Shown here: one piece after another, positions 56,779 through 64,000 of the stretch
How positions within the stretch are numbered: position 1 is the first letter of the stretch
Layout of the letters: each line of letters starts with the position of its first letter
From: an endosymbiont of Acanthamoeba sp. UWC8
GTDB taxonomy: Bacteria; Pseudomonadota; Alphaproteobacteria; Rickettsiales; Midichloriaceae
Direction of reading: 5' to 3'
NCBI RefSeq assembly: GCF_000730245.1
Contig: NZ_CP004403.1
Coordinates: 186,001-250,000, forward strand
DNA: 64,000 nt
The notes under the pieces: generated by a model
What the model saw: only the letters and a program-made list of their open reading frames with translations
Database searches by the model: none
What the model was told of the DNA's origin: nothing
Translations under genes and position numbers: made by a program

Positions 56779-56988
56779 ATGTCAACAGGAACAGTTAAAT
56801 GGTTTAACGCTCAAAAGGGTTATGGCTTTATTGAATTAGAAGAAGGTGGGGACATTTTTGTTCACATTAGTGCAGTTGAACGCGCTGGTTTAAATTCACT
56901 TCGTGAAGGTCAAAAACTTACTTTTGAAGTTAATAAAGGTAAAGACAATAAAGAATCTGCAGTTAATTTACAGCTTTTAAAAGGCTAA
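56779..56988 (+). CDS. cspA: Cold-shock protein (CspA family)
   Basis: I start it at the ATG 56779 ([20 protein letters not shown]), which follows AAAAGGACG; a longer reading from 56746 adds 11 residues not seen in the family. The 69-residue OB-fold has the RNP1 motif KGYGFIEL and RNP2 DIFVHIS, so it should bind single-stranded RNA and DNA. Cold-shock proteins melt RNA structure. A DEAD-box helicase gene follows on the same strand with a terminator-like hairpin between, so the two probably form one RNA-remodelling block, as seen in many bacteria. Confidence 0.93.
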   Translation: MSTGTVKWFNAQKGYGFIELEEGGDIFVHISAVERAGLNSLREGQKLTFEVNKGKDNKESAVNLQLLKG

Positions 56989-57106
56989 TTAACCTAAACA
57001 ATTTTCTAATAAAACTTCTTTTAAAGTTCCGTAAAAAAAAGCTTTCAAAACAAGTTTTATATATATCTAAAAGCTTAAAAGCTAGAAAATTATAAATCTA
57101 TATTAG

Positions 57107-57143
57107 ATGAGGAAGATATTTAAAACCTTCCTCATTTAGTTTT
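57107..57143 (+). terminator. Hairpin between cspA and the DEAD-box helicase gene
   Basis: ATGAGGAAG (57107-57115) pairs exactly with CTTCCTCAT (57127-57135), followed by TTAGTTTT. It may end cspA transcription or work as a leader hairpin of the helicase gene, whose ATG lies at 57161. Confidence 0.7.
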
Positions 57144-57160
57144 AATATGAGAGTTTTTTT

Positions 57161-58246
57161 ATGAGTAACTTTAATACAATGAATCTTTCTGATTCATTAA
57201 TGAAATCTATTACTAAAATGGGTTATACAACCCCTACCCCAATTCAAGCGGAAACAATTCCTATTGCATTAACAGGCAAAGATATTATAGGCACTGCACA
57301 GACAGGCACTGGGAAAACAGCAGCTTTTCTTATCCCGCTTTTTTCAAAGTTAATGGCTTCCAGAGAAAGCCATGCTATAATTTTAGCTCCGACAAGAGAG
57401 CTAGCTCTACAAATAATGCAGGTTGTTGAAAGCCTTATGCCTCAAGACGGAAGATTTCCGACCGCACTATTAGTCGGCGGCGCCGATATAGGAAAACAAT
57501 TAAGACAACTTAAGGCAAAACCGCGCTTAGTTGTAGCAACACCGGGAAGAGTTAACGACCACATAAAGAGAAGAAGTATAAATCTTAAATTCTTTAACTT
57601 ATTAGTTTTAGATGAGTTTGATAGAATGCTGGATATTGGCTTTACTCCGCAAATTGAAAAAGTTATAAGCTTTATGGGAGAGAATCGTCAAACTTTAATG
57701 TTCTCTGCTACCCTAACCCCGCAAGTAATTAAATTATCTAAAAAATATTTAACGGATCCTGCGGTCATAAATGCCGGTACAGTTAATACTCCGGTTAAAA
57801 ATATTGATCAGAAGATGGTTAACACTACTGAAAGAAATAAATACGATGACCTTTTATCTGAGCTAAGTAAGCGTGACGGCTCAATAATTATATTTGTCAG
57901 TACAAAAAGCGGTGCGGATAAATTAAGCTTCAAATTAAATAATGATAACCAAAACACTTCTCCTTTCCATGGTGATATTCCACACAGAAAACGTGAGAGA
58001 GTGGTTAAAAACTTTAAATCTCAAGATTTTAGAATTTTAGTTGCAACTGATATTGCGGCACGCGGTCTTGATATTAATCACATTAGGCATGTAATTAATT
58101 ATGACTTGCCAAGATGCCCGGAAGACTATATTCACCGTTTAGGAAGAACTGCACGTGCCGGCGCTAAAGGTTCGGCGGTTAGCTTCATAGTTCCTGCTGA
58201 TGGTAAAAAATGGACGGCGATTAAACGTATAATGAAGCAAGCATAA
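57161..58246 (+). CDS. DEAD-box RNA helicase, short form with a DEFD box
   Basis: The 361-residue protein has the helicase motifs in order: Q motif (GYTTPTPIQAETIPIA), I (AQTGTGKTAA), Ia (PTRELALQIM), GG, Ib (TPGRV), II (VLDEFDRMLDIGF), III (FSATL), IV (IIFVSTKSGADKL), V (VATDIAARGLDI) and VI (YIHRLGRTARAGAKG). It stops right after motif VI, so it lacks the basic C-terminal tail of RhlE/DeaD. Motif II reads DEFD instead of DEAD: the third residue is Phe. Such proteins unwind short RNA duplexes in ribosome assembly or decay. The neighbour cspA suggests cold-linked RNA work. Confidence 0.9.
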   Translation: MSNFNTMNLSDSLMKSITKMGYTTPTPIQAETIPIALTGKDIIGTAQTGTGKTAAFLIPLFSKLMASRESHAIILAPTRELALQIMQVVESLMPQDGRFPTALLVGGADIGKQLRQLKAKPRLVVATPGRVNDHIKRRSINLKFFNLLVLDEFDRMLDIGFTPQIEKVISFMGENRQTLMFSATLTPQVIKLSKKYLTDPAVINAGTVNTPVKNIDQKMVNTTERNKYDDLLSELSKRDGSIIIFVSTKSGADKLSFKLNNDNQNTSPFHGDIPHRKRERVVKNFKSQDFRILVATDIAARGLDINHIRHVINYDLPRCPEDYIHRLGRTARAGAKGSAVSFIVPADGKKWTAIKRIMKQA

Positions 58247-58270
58247 ACTTCATTTAACTCTAAGTATTTA

Positions 58271-58307
58271 AAACTCCTTTGAGGCAACCCTTAAGGGAGT
58301 TTTTTTA
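58271..58307 (+). terminator. Helicase-gene terminator
   Basis: AACTCCTTTG and AAGGGAGTT (with an internal mismatch) form a stem around GGCAACCCTT, followed by TTTTTTT. The element lies about 25 bases after the helicase stop codon. Confidence 0.75.
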
Positions 58308-58333
58308 TGATAAAATTTTATAAAATAGCGCAA

Positions 58334-58460
58334 GCAATATAAAATTATAGATAATTTTGAATAGGATTTAGGCAACTGTAGCAATGAATGAATTGTTAAG
58401 AACCTAATAACCAAAGTATGCCCTTAAATAAAGATAAGGGTTTTATTACTTTAAACATAT
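58334..58460 (+). repeat. Degraded duplicate of the 3' part of the 58676 small gene
   Basis: This stretch aligns with 58756-58862: AAATTATAGATAATTT, GGATTTA, CAATGAATGAAT against AATGAATGAAT, and a trailing CCCTTA-TAAGGG hairpin (58421-58440) with TTTTATTA behind it. The similarity is roughly three in four bases. The copy has no open frame, so a small gene with its terminator was duplicated in tandem and one copy decayed. The remaining bases of the 58307-58675 gap hold only AT-rich sequence. Confidence 0.55.
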
Positions 58461-58675
58461 ACGGTAATTAATCCATCCTCCGGCAAAAACATTCATATTT
58501 TAACTTGAAAATTTAATAACTTACAATTCCTATAACCTTAAAATAATTGCATTTTACTGCTTTTGTGTAGATTAAGGCTAAGCTTAATAAAAAATTAACA
58601 ACTTTTCACTTCCCCCTTAACATAATTTAAATATTAGTATGTTATAATATGCTTTAATTATAATGAGAACTAGAT

Positions 58676-58813
58676 ATGAATAAGAATAAATTACTAAATG
58701 ATCAGGATGAACGTGTTGAGAATGACTACACAAAATTTGCAAGTGAATATAATGAGCAATCTGAAATTATAGATAATTTAGAACAAGGATTTAACAGTCC
58801 TAATAATGAATGA
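58676..58813 (+). CDS. Very small acidic hypothetical protein
   Basis: A 45-residue frame (ATG 58676, TGA 58811-58813) reads MNKNKLLNDQDERVENDYTK and ends FNSPNNE. It is hydrophilic and acidic, like other small proteins of this window. Its 3' end is duplicated in degraded form at 58334-58460, which supports that the unit is a real, once-copied gene. A CCT...AGG-type weak hairpin lies after it. Expression is unproven. Confidence 0.4.
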   Translation: MNKNKLLNDQDERVENDYTKFASEYNEQSEIIDNLEQGFNSPNNE

Positions 58814-58874
58814 ATAAAAGACTAACGCCCCTAATAAGAAATAAGGACTTTATTATATTAAATAAATAAATTAA

Positions 58875-60371
58875 ATGGTAAATAAGATGGCTAAAAAAAA
58901 ATTTGCTGAAGCAGCCTTAAGTAGAATAATTTCTGATATTAACACACCTGATAAAATAAAGAGTAAAATAATTGAAAATGTGCTAAATACATATGTAGCT
59001 TCATCAAAAGTAAAACAGCAAGAATTTGCTAAAGAAGTGTTTAATGAAGTGTATATTGGAAGAATACAAATATCTAAAGAATCCAGACAAAAAATCATTA
59101 CACAATATGAATCTGAAATAATAATACCCGAGCCAACTCCTGAAACTAAAATACCTAAAGCTGAGCAATCTTCTGCTCCTAAAGAAGAGGCTAAAACTTC
59201 ACAACAACCACAAACTGAAGCTAGCGATAATACAGCAGGCAGTAGCACAGAAGGTTCTTCGAACACAACATTAAATGAAGAAGCTAAAGCTGGCGAAGAT
59301 GTAACAGATGATAACACGGAAGCTTCCTCTAATACTACTACCGATAAAACTCAGAAAAACCCAAAAGAAGGATTTTATAAAAATTTTACAAAATTTTTCA
59401 AAGAAGGGTTAAATACAACTCAAAAGGTATTTTATACCTTTACAGGTGCTGATAAATATGACGAAAATGGAGAGCCGATAAAGCACCCGGAAGAAAACAA
59501 GGAAGAAAATTTAGGCGCAACTAATAATAATCAAGAAAATTCTACACCTTCTTCCAAATGGTATTCATTCATTTTTGGTAAGAAACTAAATAAGAGTGCA
59601 ACACCTGAAGCAAGTGCAACACCTGAAGCAAGTGCAACACCTGAAGCAAGTGCAACACCTGAAGCAAGTGCAACACCTGAAGCAAGTGCAACACCTGAAG
59701 CAAGTGCAACACCTGAAGCAAGTGCAACACCTGAAGCAAGTGCAACACCTGAAGCAAGTGCAACACCTGAAGCAAGTGCAACACCTGAAGCAAGTGCAAC
59801 ACCTGAAGCAAGTGCAACACCTGAAGCAAGTGCAACACCTGAAGCAAGTGCAACACCTGAAGCAAGTGCAATACCTGAAGCAAGTGCAACACCTGAAGCA
59901 AGTGCAACACCTGAAGCAAGTGTAACACCTGAAGCAAGTGTAACACCTGAAGCAAGTGTAACACCTGAAGCAAGTGCAACACCTGAAGCAAGTGCAACAC
60001 CTGAAGCAAGTGTAACACCTGAAGCAAGTGTAACACCTGAAGCAAGTGTAACACCTGAAGCAAGTGTAACACCTGAAGCAAGTGTAACACCTGAAGCAAC
60101 TAATTTAGCTAAAAATATGGCAAAAGAATTTGAAGAAGTATTTGCTAGTATGCCGGTAGTAAGTGAATCACCAACTATAACCCCCATTCCTTTTACTACG
60201 CCAAGTGCAAGCCCTGAACCGATTTATTCTCCTTCACCTAGCATAAATGGTTTCTTTAAATGCTATAATGCCGATGGAAGTGTTTCCGGGGCTAATTTAC
60301 ATCTTCCTGAAGATCCTAATGGGCCTACGCTTATTTGCTCTACTCCTGATGTAACGGATTATACTTATTAA
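58875..60371 (+). CDS. Tandem-hexapeptide-repeat protein (ATPEAS repeats)
   Basis: The 498-residue protein has a Lys-rich helical start (residues 1-75, starting MVNKMAKKKFAEAALSRI), a Thr/Ser/Glu-rich spacer, then 28 perfect-length copies of a six-residue repeat (ATPEAS or VTPEAS; about residues 242-409), and a C-terminal part of about 90 residues with PSASPEPIYSPSPSINGFF and two Cys in CYNADGSVSG and LICSTPD. It has no signal peptide, so secretion would need another route. Pro/Thr/Ser/Glu repeats are extended and often surface-exposed or host-facing. The start may also be the ATG at 58887. The repeat array is a separate entry. It is followed by a terminator and the surface barrel gene. Confidence 0.75.
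   Translation: MVNKMAKKKFAEAALSRIISDINTPDKIKSKIIENVLNTYVASSKVKQQEFAKEVFNEVYIGRIQISKESRQKIITQYESEIIIPEPTPETKIPKAEQSSAPKEEAKTSQQPQTEASDNTAGSSTEGSSNTTLNEEAKAGEDVTDDNTEASSNTTTDKTQKNPKEGFYKNFTKFFKEGLNTTQKVFYTFTGADKYDENGEPIKHPEENKEENLGATNNNQENSTPSSKWYSFIFGKKLNKSATPEASATPEASATPEASATPEASATPEASATPEASATPEASATPEASATPEASATPEASATPEASATPEASATPEASATPEASATPEASAIPEASATPEASATPEASVTPEASVTPEASVTPEASATPEASATPEASVTPEASVTPEASVTPEASVTPEASVTPEATNLAKNMAKEFEEVFASMPVVSESPTITPIPFTTPSASPEPIYSPSPSINGFFKCYNADGSVSGANLHLPEDPNGPTLICSTPDVTDYTY
59598..60101 (+). repeat. 18-bp tandem repeat array, 28 units
   Basis: Twenty-eight in-frame copies of an 18-bp unit (GCAACACCTGAAGCAAGT) fill 504 bases exactly. Units 1-15, 17-18 and 22-23 encode ATPEAS, unit 16 has GCAATACCT (AIPEAS), and units 19-21 and 24-28 begin GTA (VTPEA-). 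Variation is almost only at the first codon, so the array is young and homogenised. Because the unit is a multiple of three, length change keeps the frame. All six frames are open here, which produces spurious antisense reading frames. Confidence 0.97.
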
Positions 60372-60382
60372 CCTTAATCAGA

Positions 60383-60420
60383 GCTGCTACATTTTATTTG
60401 TTACATCTAGCAGCATTCTT
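60383..60420 (+). terminator. Terminator of the repeat-protein gene
   Basis: GCTGCTA (60383-60389) pairs with TAGCAGC (60408-60414) over an 18-nt loop, followed by ATTCTTTT. It lies 11 bases after the stop codon. Confidence 0.65.
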
Positions 60421-60491
60421 TTAATGTTAATTAAAAGGTAAAAAATATATTAATGCTAAAAATAAAATAGAAAAATAAAGGAAATAAATTT

Positions 60492-61259
60492 ATGAACACT
60501 AAAATATTTACCGCTCTAACCGCCTTAGCTGTTATAATCCCGCTAAGTGCGCTCGCAAATTCATATGATGAGAAAAAAGATAGCTATTCTCCAAGCTTTT
60601 TTAATAATGATATTTTAAAAGATACATATGTTTCTATTGGGTATGGAAAGTCATTGCCGCAAGGAAAGCTTAAATTGCTTTCTTTTAATGATAATAATGA
60701 TGAGATTTTTATAAAAGAAAAAAATAAAAATAAAGATATTTTTAAAACTTCTTTAGGAAAAAAAATCAATAATATTAGAATTGAACTTGAATTTCTATAC
60801 AGTAAGAAACATGCCTTTAATTCAGTAAATAATTATTTCCCAAATCAAACTTTATCACAGAATATTACTACTTCTCATTATACTTATTTGATCAATACCT
60901 TATATGATTTTAAGAATTTTCACAATAATCTAAAGCCTTATATCGGCTTAGGTATCGGTATATCGCGTAATAAAGTTGCCTCTACACCCCTTATACTTAA
61001 TACAGATTCATTACCAAGTACAATTTTTGCAAATAATACAAAAAAATCTTCCACCTCATTTGCCTGGAATACAAGCTTAGGTGTTATAGTAGATGTTAAT
61101 GAGCACGTGTTTTTAGATTTTTCTTATAAATATATGGATCTAGGTAAAGCTAAAGGTACACCTCTTATTGATGCAGGGGGAATTACTACAGACAACAACA
61201 ACATCAAGGGTAGATTCAGGAACAATGTGTTCTTAGTAAGTGCCGGGTTTAAGTTTTAA
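60492..61259 (+). CDS. Outer-membrane beta-barrel surface protein
   Basis: The 255-residue protein has a signal peptide (IFTALTALAVIIPLSALANS) and an opacity/OMP_b-brl type barrel: alternating strands from DTYVSIGYGKSLPQGKLKLL onward, a YIGLGIGISRNKV strand, VDVNEHVFLDFSYKYMDLGK, and the C-terminal strand VFLVSAGFKF ending in Phe, the barrel-assembly signal. It resembles the P44/Msp2/OMP-1 class of Rickettsiales surface antigens in layout, but I cannot call the exact family. Ribosome-binding site AAGGAAA precedes the ATG. A textbook terminator follows, so it is monocistronic. Confidence 0.82.
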   Translation: MNTKIFTALTALAVIIPLSALANSYDEKKDSYSPSFFNNDILKDTYVSIGYGKSLPQGKLKLLSFNDNNDEIFIKEKNKNKDIFKTSLGKKINNIRIELEFLYSKKHAFNSVNNYFPNQTLSQNITTSHYTYLINTLYDFKNFHNNLKPYIGLGIGISRNKVASTPLILNTDSLPSTIFANNTKKSSTSFAWNTSLGVIVDVNEHVFLDFSYKYMDLGKAKGTPLIDAGGITTDNNNIKGRFRNNVFLVSAGFKF

Positions 61260-61286
61260 TTAAGCTTAAATATTTTAAATAATTAA

Positions 61287-61321
61287 AAAGAGGTATAGCT
61301 AAAAATTATACCTCTTTTTTT
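61287..61321 (+). terminator. Strong intrinsic terminator of the barrel gene
   Basis: AAAGAGGTATA (61287-61297) pairs with TATACCTCTTT (61307-61317) around a 9-nt loop, with a TTTTTT tail. It is one of the best terminators in the window. Confidence 0.9.
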
Positions 61322-61446
61322 ACTTGCCTTTTTTATCCTTATACTTCTATAAATAATTATAAGAAAACTCACTGCTTTCATAAAATTTTTCAAATCAAAC
61401 AGCAAGTCTCTTAGGGCTTTAATTTAGAATAAGATAAAAAATTAAT

Positions 61447-61656
61447 TTAGTTTTCGTCTTTATCTATTTTTTTACCGGCATCAAAATCTTCATGAGCCAT
61501 TTGCTCTTTTCTTGCTTCGCCGCCAATTTTCCCGCCCTTTTTACCCATAGCGGAGTAATTATCATGCATTTTTTTCTGCTCTTCGCTACTTAAGTTAGAA
61601 TTATCATTTTGGGATTGTTGGTTTTTATTTTCTTTATCATTTTGATTAACAGCCAT
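61447..61656 (-). CDS. KGG/GG-motif stress-induced small protein, second copy
   Basis: The 69-residue protein is a paralogue of the one at 1108-1356: MAVN start, SSEEQKKMHDNYSAMGKKGG then KIGGEARKEQMAHEDFDAG. It carries one compact 'KKGGKIGGEARKEQMAH' block where the first copy has an insert. A ribosome-binding site AGGAG precedes the ATG. Like the first, it is hydrophilic and probably disordered; the family is linked to stress in other bacteria. Confidence 0.75.
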   Translation of the reverse strand: MAVNQNDKENKNQQSQNDNSNLSSEEQKKMHDNYSAMGKKGGKIGGEARKEQMAHEDFDAGKKIDKDEN

Positions 61657-61813
61657 AGAACGCTCCTATTATTTTTAGTTTTTTAATATCACTTAAAAAA
61701 ATAAGTAATTAAATATAACTGTAGAAATTTACTCTCTTATAATATAGGTAAAAATTTATTTAATTTTACTTGAAAAGTATGTATTAATTTATTATCTTTT
61801 TATATCGGCATCA

Positions 61814-62605
61814 CTATTTCCTGTTTTTATTGTATAAAACCTGGTATCCAGTGATTTTTTTTATACCACTATATAAAAGATCATAAGTAGTAAAGTTTGA
61901 AGAAATCAGGGGCTGTAAGCTATTAGCTACATGTGCGGCAACGAAAGAATTATTGGCACGTGTATAGGAATTAAAAAGATTTCCTTTAAAGTTATTAAAA
62001 TAATTTTTTATGGACTGTGTGTGTAGTAAGTCTGAAACCAAATAAGCAACTAATACTGCACAAAAGCATTGAAGATTATATATAAATGATTCATTAGAGT
62101 AATTTTGAGGGTTTTTATCGCGAATTAATGGCGCTTCGTACTTAGCAGGCATACAGGCTGCTTTTATGCCTTGAAAAAAAGTAAATTTTAGTGCATTTAT
62201 TAAGCAGCTATTATTATAATTTTCATTATTATTCTTTGTAAATGAATTTTCATAATTACTAATAAATAAATTAGCTACCTGAGTATTTGAAATAATGCCA
62301 AGCATGGGAATGAACCCGGTTGACAATATTCTTTCTAAGTAAGCTAAGCTTAATGTTTGAAAAAGTATTTCTTTACAGTAATTAAAGGAAGCTGCGAATA
62401 TTAGCCCGCCTGATATATAATCAATTAAATCTTTTGTTTGCTCAGAGATATATTTTTTCCTATTTAGCAAAGAGGTAACTATTCTAACTGATAGATCAAA
62501 AGTTATAATACCCATAAAATATTGCGGATCAGAAGCAAGAAATGTACCTGTTGAATACATGATAGCCATGCTTAAAGCTATATCAATATTACCTTTTGAT
62601 AACAT
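61814..62605 (-). CDS. Hypothetical membrane-associated protein
   Basis: The 263-residue protein has several apolar stretches: IDIALSMAIMYSTGTFLASD, MGIITFDLSVRIVTSLL, ISGGLIFAASFNYC, LERILSTGFIPMLGIISNTQ and LQCFCAVLVAYLVSDLL. They may be four or five membrane helices, with Asn/Tyr-rich loops between (NNNENYNNSCL). No family is recognised. It is probably monocistronic, with about 195 bp before ihfB's end on the same strand. Confidence 0.6.
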   Translation of the reverse strand: MLSKGNIDIALSMAIMYSTGTFLASDPQYFMGIITFDLSVRIVTSLLNRKKYISEQTKDLIDYISGGLIFAASFNYCKEILFQTLSLAYLERILSTGFIPMLGIISNTQVANLFISNYENSFTKNNNENYNNSCLINALKFTFFQGIKAACMPAKYEAPLIRDKNPQNYSNESFIYNLQCFCAVLVAYLVSDLLHTQSIKNYFNNFKGNLFNSYTRANNSFVAAHVANSLQPLISSNFTTYDLLYSGIKKITGYQVLYNKNRK

Positions 62606-62800
62606 AAGTAAAATCCCCCTCTTTACAGCTAAGGAGATATTGCTCTTAAGCTTGTAGAAAACCTTAAGACTAAACCCCTCCCCCTTAACTGGATATTAAT
62701 CACTATATAAGATTAAAAGCTTAAAGAAAAAAGGCAACTAAGAAATTACATGCATTAAAATAATGATAGAATTTAAGTAAGGCTCTTTACTCTGCTAATA

Positions 62801-63106
62801 TTAATTATCATTAGCAGATTTATTAAGCTGCTTAACAAGTTCTTTACTTGGTCTAAAATAAAGGGAACCTTTATTTCCGACTTCAATTTTTTGATTAGTT
62901 TTAGGGTTTCTCGCAACTTTCTCCCCTCTTTTTCTCACCACCATCGAACCGAAGCCTCTAAGCTCAACTCTATCACCGCAAACTAAAGCAGTAGCTATTT
63001 CACTAAAGAAAATATCTATTACTTCTTCCAGTTTATTAAGTGACATACCTTGATTATGTTTTTTTAACCAAGATACAAGGTCTTTTTTACTAACTGCTTT
63101 ACTCAT
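62801..63106 (-). CDS. ihfB: Integration host factor beta-type DNA-binding protein
   Basis: The 101-residue protein is of the HU/IHF family: MSKAVSKKDLVSWLKKHNQG, then IATALVCGDRVELRGFGSMV (the IHF-beta 'G-x-x-x-E-I/L-RGFGSF' core) and the beta-arm ARNPKTNQKIEVGNKGSLYF. IHF bends DNA as an alpha/beta heterodimer; no ihfA is present in this window. The RGFGS core favours IhfB over HU. It lies 60 bp after sppA on the same strand, the usual alphaproteobacterial sppA-ihfB order. Confidence 0.88.
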   Translation of the reverse strand: MSKAVSKKDLVSWLKKHNQGMSLNKLEEVIDIFFSEIATALVCGDRVELRGFGSMVVRKRGEKVARNPKTNQKIEVGNKGSLYFRPSKELVKQLNKSANDN

Positions 63107-63166
63107 ATTTGCAATAAATTATAATTTTTAAAGAATTATATCAGTATTGATGGCAATTGTCTATAT

Positions 63167-64000
63167 TTATTGTAAAACCATTGTATTAGCTGTGTATTTA
63201 AGATTAGAAAAAATGGTAGCCGTAGAATCCAAAATCTTTTCCAGCCTGCTGGTTTGCTTAACTAAGCTGACATCAACCACTTCCAGGCCTTTTATATCTT
63301 TGTCTTTTGCAAGCCAGGCGATTGCTTCATCTTCTCCCCCTAAAGCATCAATTAAACCATATTCGAATGCTTGCCTTCCCGTATAAACTCTACCGTTTGC
63401 AATCGTTTTTAATTTATCGCTTTCTATTTTTCTTCTTTCTTGAACCATATTTAAGAAAACCTCAAAACTATCCTGAATGGTATCTTCGACTGCATTCTTT
63501 ACTTCTAATGGCATTTTTTCAAACGGATTAGGTGAAGCTTTGTAAATAGATGTTTTTAGCGTTTGTAACTTAACTCCTAAACGTTCGGCAAGCTCGGTAA
63601 CTTCAAAGGATTTTAATAATATTCCTATTGAACCGGTTAAAGTTCCTTCACGTGCTAAAATATGATCAGCTCCAATTGCAGACATATATCCTCCGGAAGC
63701 CGCTATTTCACCCATTACTGCCACTACTGGTTTTTTATCGGCAATTTTTCTTAAAGCATAAAATACGTTCTGCCCTCCGACAAATGACCCGCCCGGGCTA
63801 TTAATATGTACAATTAAAGCTTTAACGTTTTTATCATTTGCTAATTCCTTGAGGGCTAAATTTCTCTCATGATCATCCATTATGATCCCTTCGAGCTGAA
63901 CCCTAGCTATATATTTTGAAGGGGAGGATATATTTGCTTTATTTCCAAACAAGCTCCAAAGTAATAAAATAAGAGCGAGTAATGCAAAAAAACGCCAATT
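63167..64000 (-). CDS. sppA: Signal peptide peptidase SppA, 5' end beyond the window
   Basis: The frame is open to the window edge and the first residues seen (NWRFFALLALILLLWSLFGN) are a membrane anchor, so the start codon lies upstream. The peptidase-S49 domain is complete: ALIVHINSPGGSFVGGQNVF, then KPVVAVMGEIAASGGYMSAI with the catalytic Ser in AASGGY, LTGSIGILLKSFEV, and the Lys expected in the second half (GRVYTGRQAFEYGLIDALGG). This is the short, single-domain type (sohB-like length) of about 280-300 residues. SppA degrades leftover signal peptides in the membrane. Confidence 0.9.
   Translation of the reverse strand, partial: NWRFFALLALILLLWSLFGNKANISSPSKYIARVQLEGIIMDDHERNLALKELANDKNVKALIVHINSPGGSFVGGQNVFYALRKIADKKPVVAVMGEIAASGGYMSAIGADHILAREGTLTGSIGILLKSFEVTELAERLGVKLQTLKTSIYKASPNPFEKMPLEVKNAVEDTIQDSFEVFLNMVQERRKIESDKLKTIANGRVYTGRQAFEYGLIDALGGEDEAIAWLAKDKDIKGLEVVDVSLVKQTSRLEKILDSTATIFSNLKYTANTMVLQ

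Noticed and set aside
59598-60101. CRISPR-like array
   Set aside because: The units are direct tandem copies of 18 bp with no spacers between them, so this is a coding minisatellite.
59531-60187. Long minus-strand and alternative plus-strand reading frames across the repeat array (for example LASGVA- and LKQVQH-type proteins)
   Set aside because: The 18-bp unit is a multiple of three and contains no stop in any frame, so all frames stay open. Only the 58875 frame continues into normal flanking protein on both sides.

Overview
The window is AT-rich DNA that looks chromosomal, from an intracellular alphaproteobacterium. I place it in the Rickettsiales, most likely a flagellated, ankyrin-rich lineage of the Midichloriaceae/Jidaibacter type. 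The reasons are the low GC, the rimP-nusA-infB-rbfA and ihfB-sppA blocks, the single tRNA genes, three ankyrin-type proteins, several decaying genes, and the flagellar export genes fliR and flhB beside csrA. The genus-level placement is inference.

Layout. 1-5760: small secreted and lipoprotein genes, a KGG-motif stress protein, a J-domain/ankyrin fusion, a possible MITE-like relic and a wrecked gene. 5788-15522 (minus): a patatin-like lipoprotein, a Dps-type protein, the translation/transcription operon rimP-nusA-infB-rbfA, and the dxs-cysQ pair. 15670-17785 (plus): an acetyltransferase, a YeeZ-like reductase/epimerase and a secreted amidotransferase-fold protein. 17989-22310 (minus): a Na+/solute symporter fused to a histidine kinase, and a RimB-like protease fused to a RimK-like ligase. 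22393-29570 (minus): tsaB with BON and J-domain proteins, then a redox/stress run (DUF255 thioredoxin-fold protein, membrane protein, FAD-Rieske oxidoreductase, small hydrolase, hemerythrin). 29794-34658 (plus): an envelope protein, a DUF2267 protein, a Nudix hydrolase and XerC. 34669-37168 (minus): a frameshifted unknown gene, flhB and a frameshifted fliR. 37276-43326 (plus): csrA, an FkbM methyltransferase, aconitase and an oligopeptidase. 43359-46322 (minus): an ankyrin protein, an HrgA-like pseudogene beside tRNA-Ala and tRNA-Gly, and lolA. 46418-56555: an AsmA/YhdP-like protein, a lipoprotein, def, prfA, rodA (frameshifted) and a large ankyrin-like/amidotransferase fusion. 56779-61259: cold-shock protein, DEAD-box helicase, a protein with 28 tandem hexapeptide repeats, and an outer-membrane barrel. 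61447-64000 (minus): a second KGG protein, an unknown protein, ihfB and the truncated sppA.

Two things stand out. First, genes expected to be essential or conserved (infB, rodA, fliR) carry frame lesions. The rodA, fliR and 34669-35282 lesions can each be repaired by one base in a homopolymer run, while infB combines a nonsense codon with a frameshift. The homopolymer cases could be sequencing error, real decay or transcriptional slippage. Second, several candidate host-interaction or surface proteins have unusual architecture: ankyrin-like plus class I amidotransferase, J-domain plus ankyrin, and the 18-bp tandem-repeat protein directly upstream of a surface barrel. No CRISPR array, prophage or intact insertion sequence was seen.
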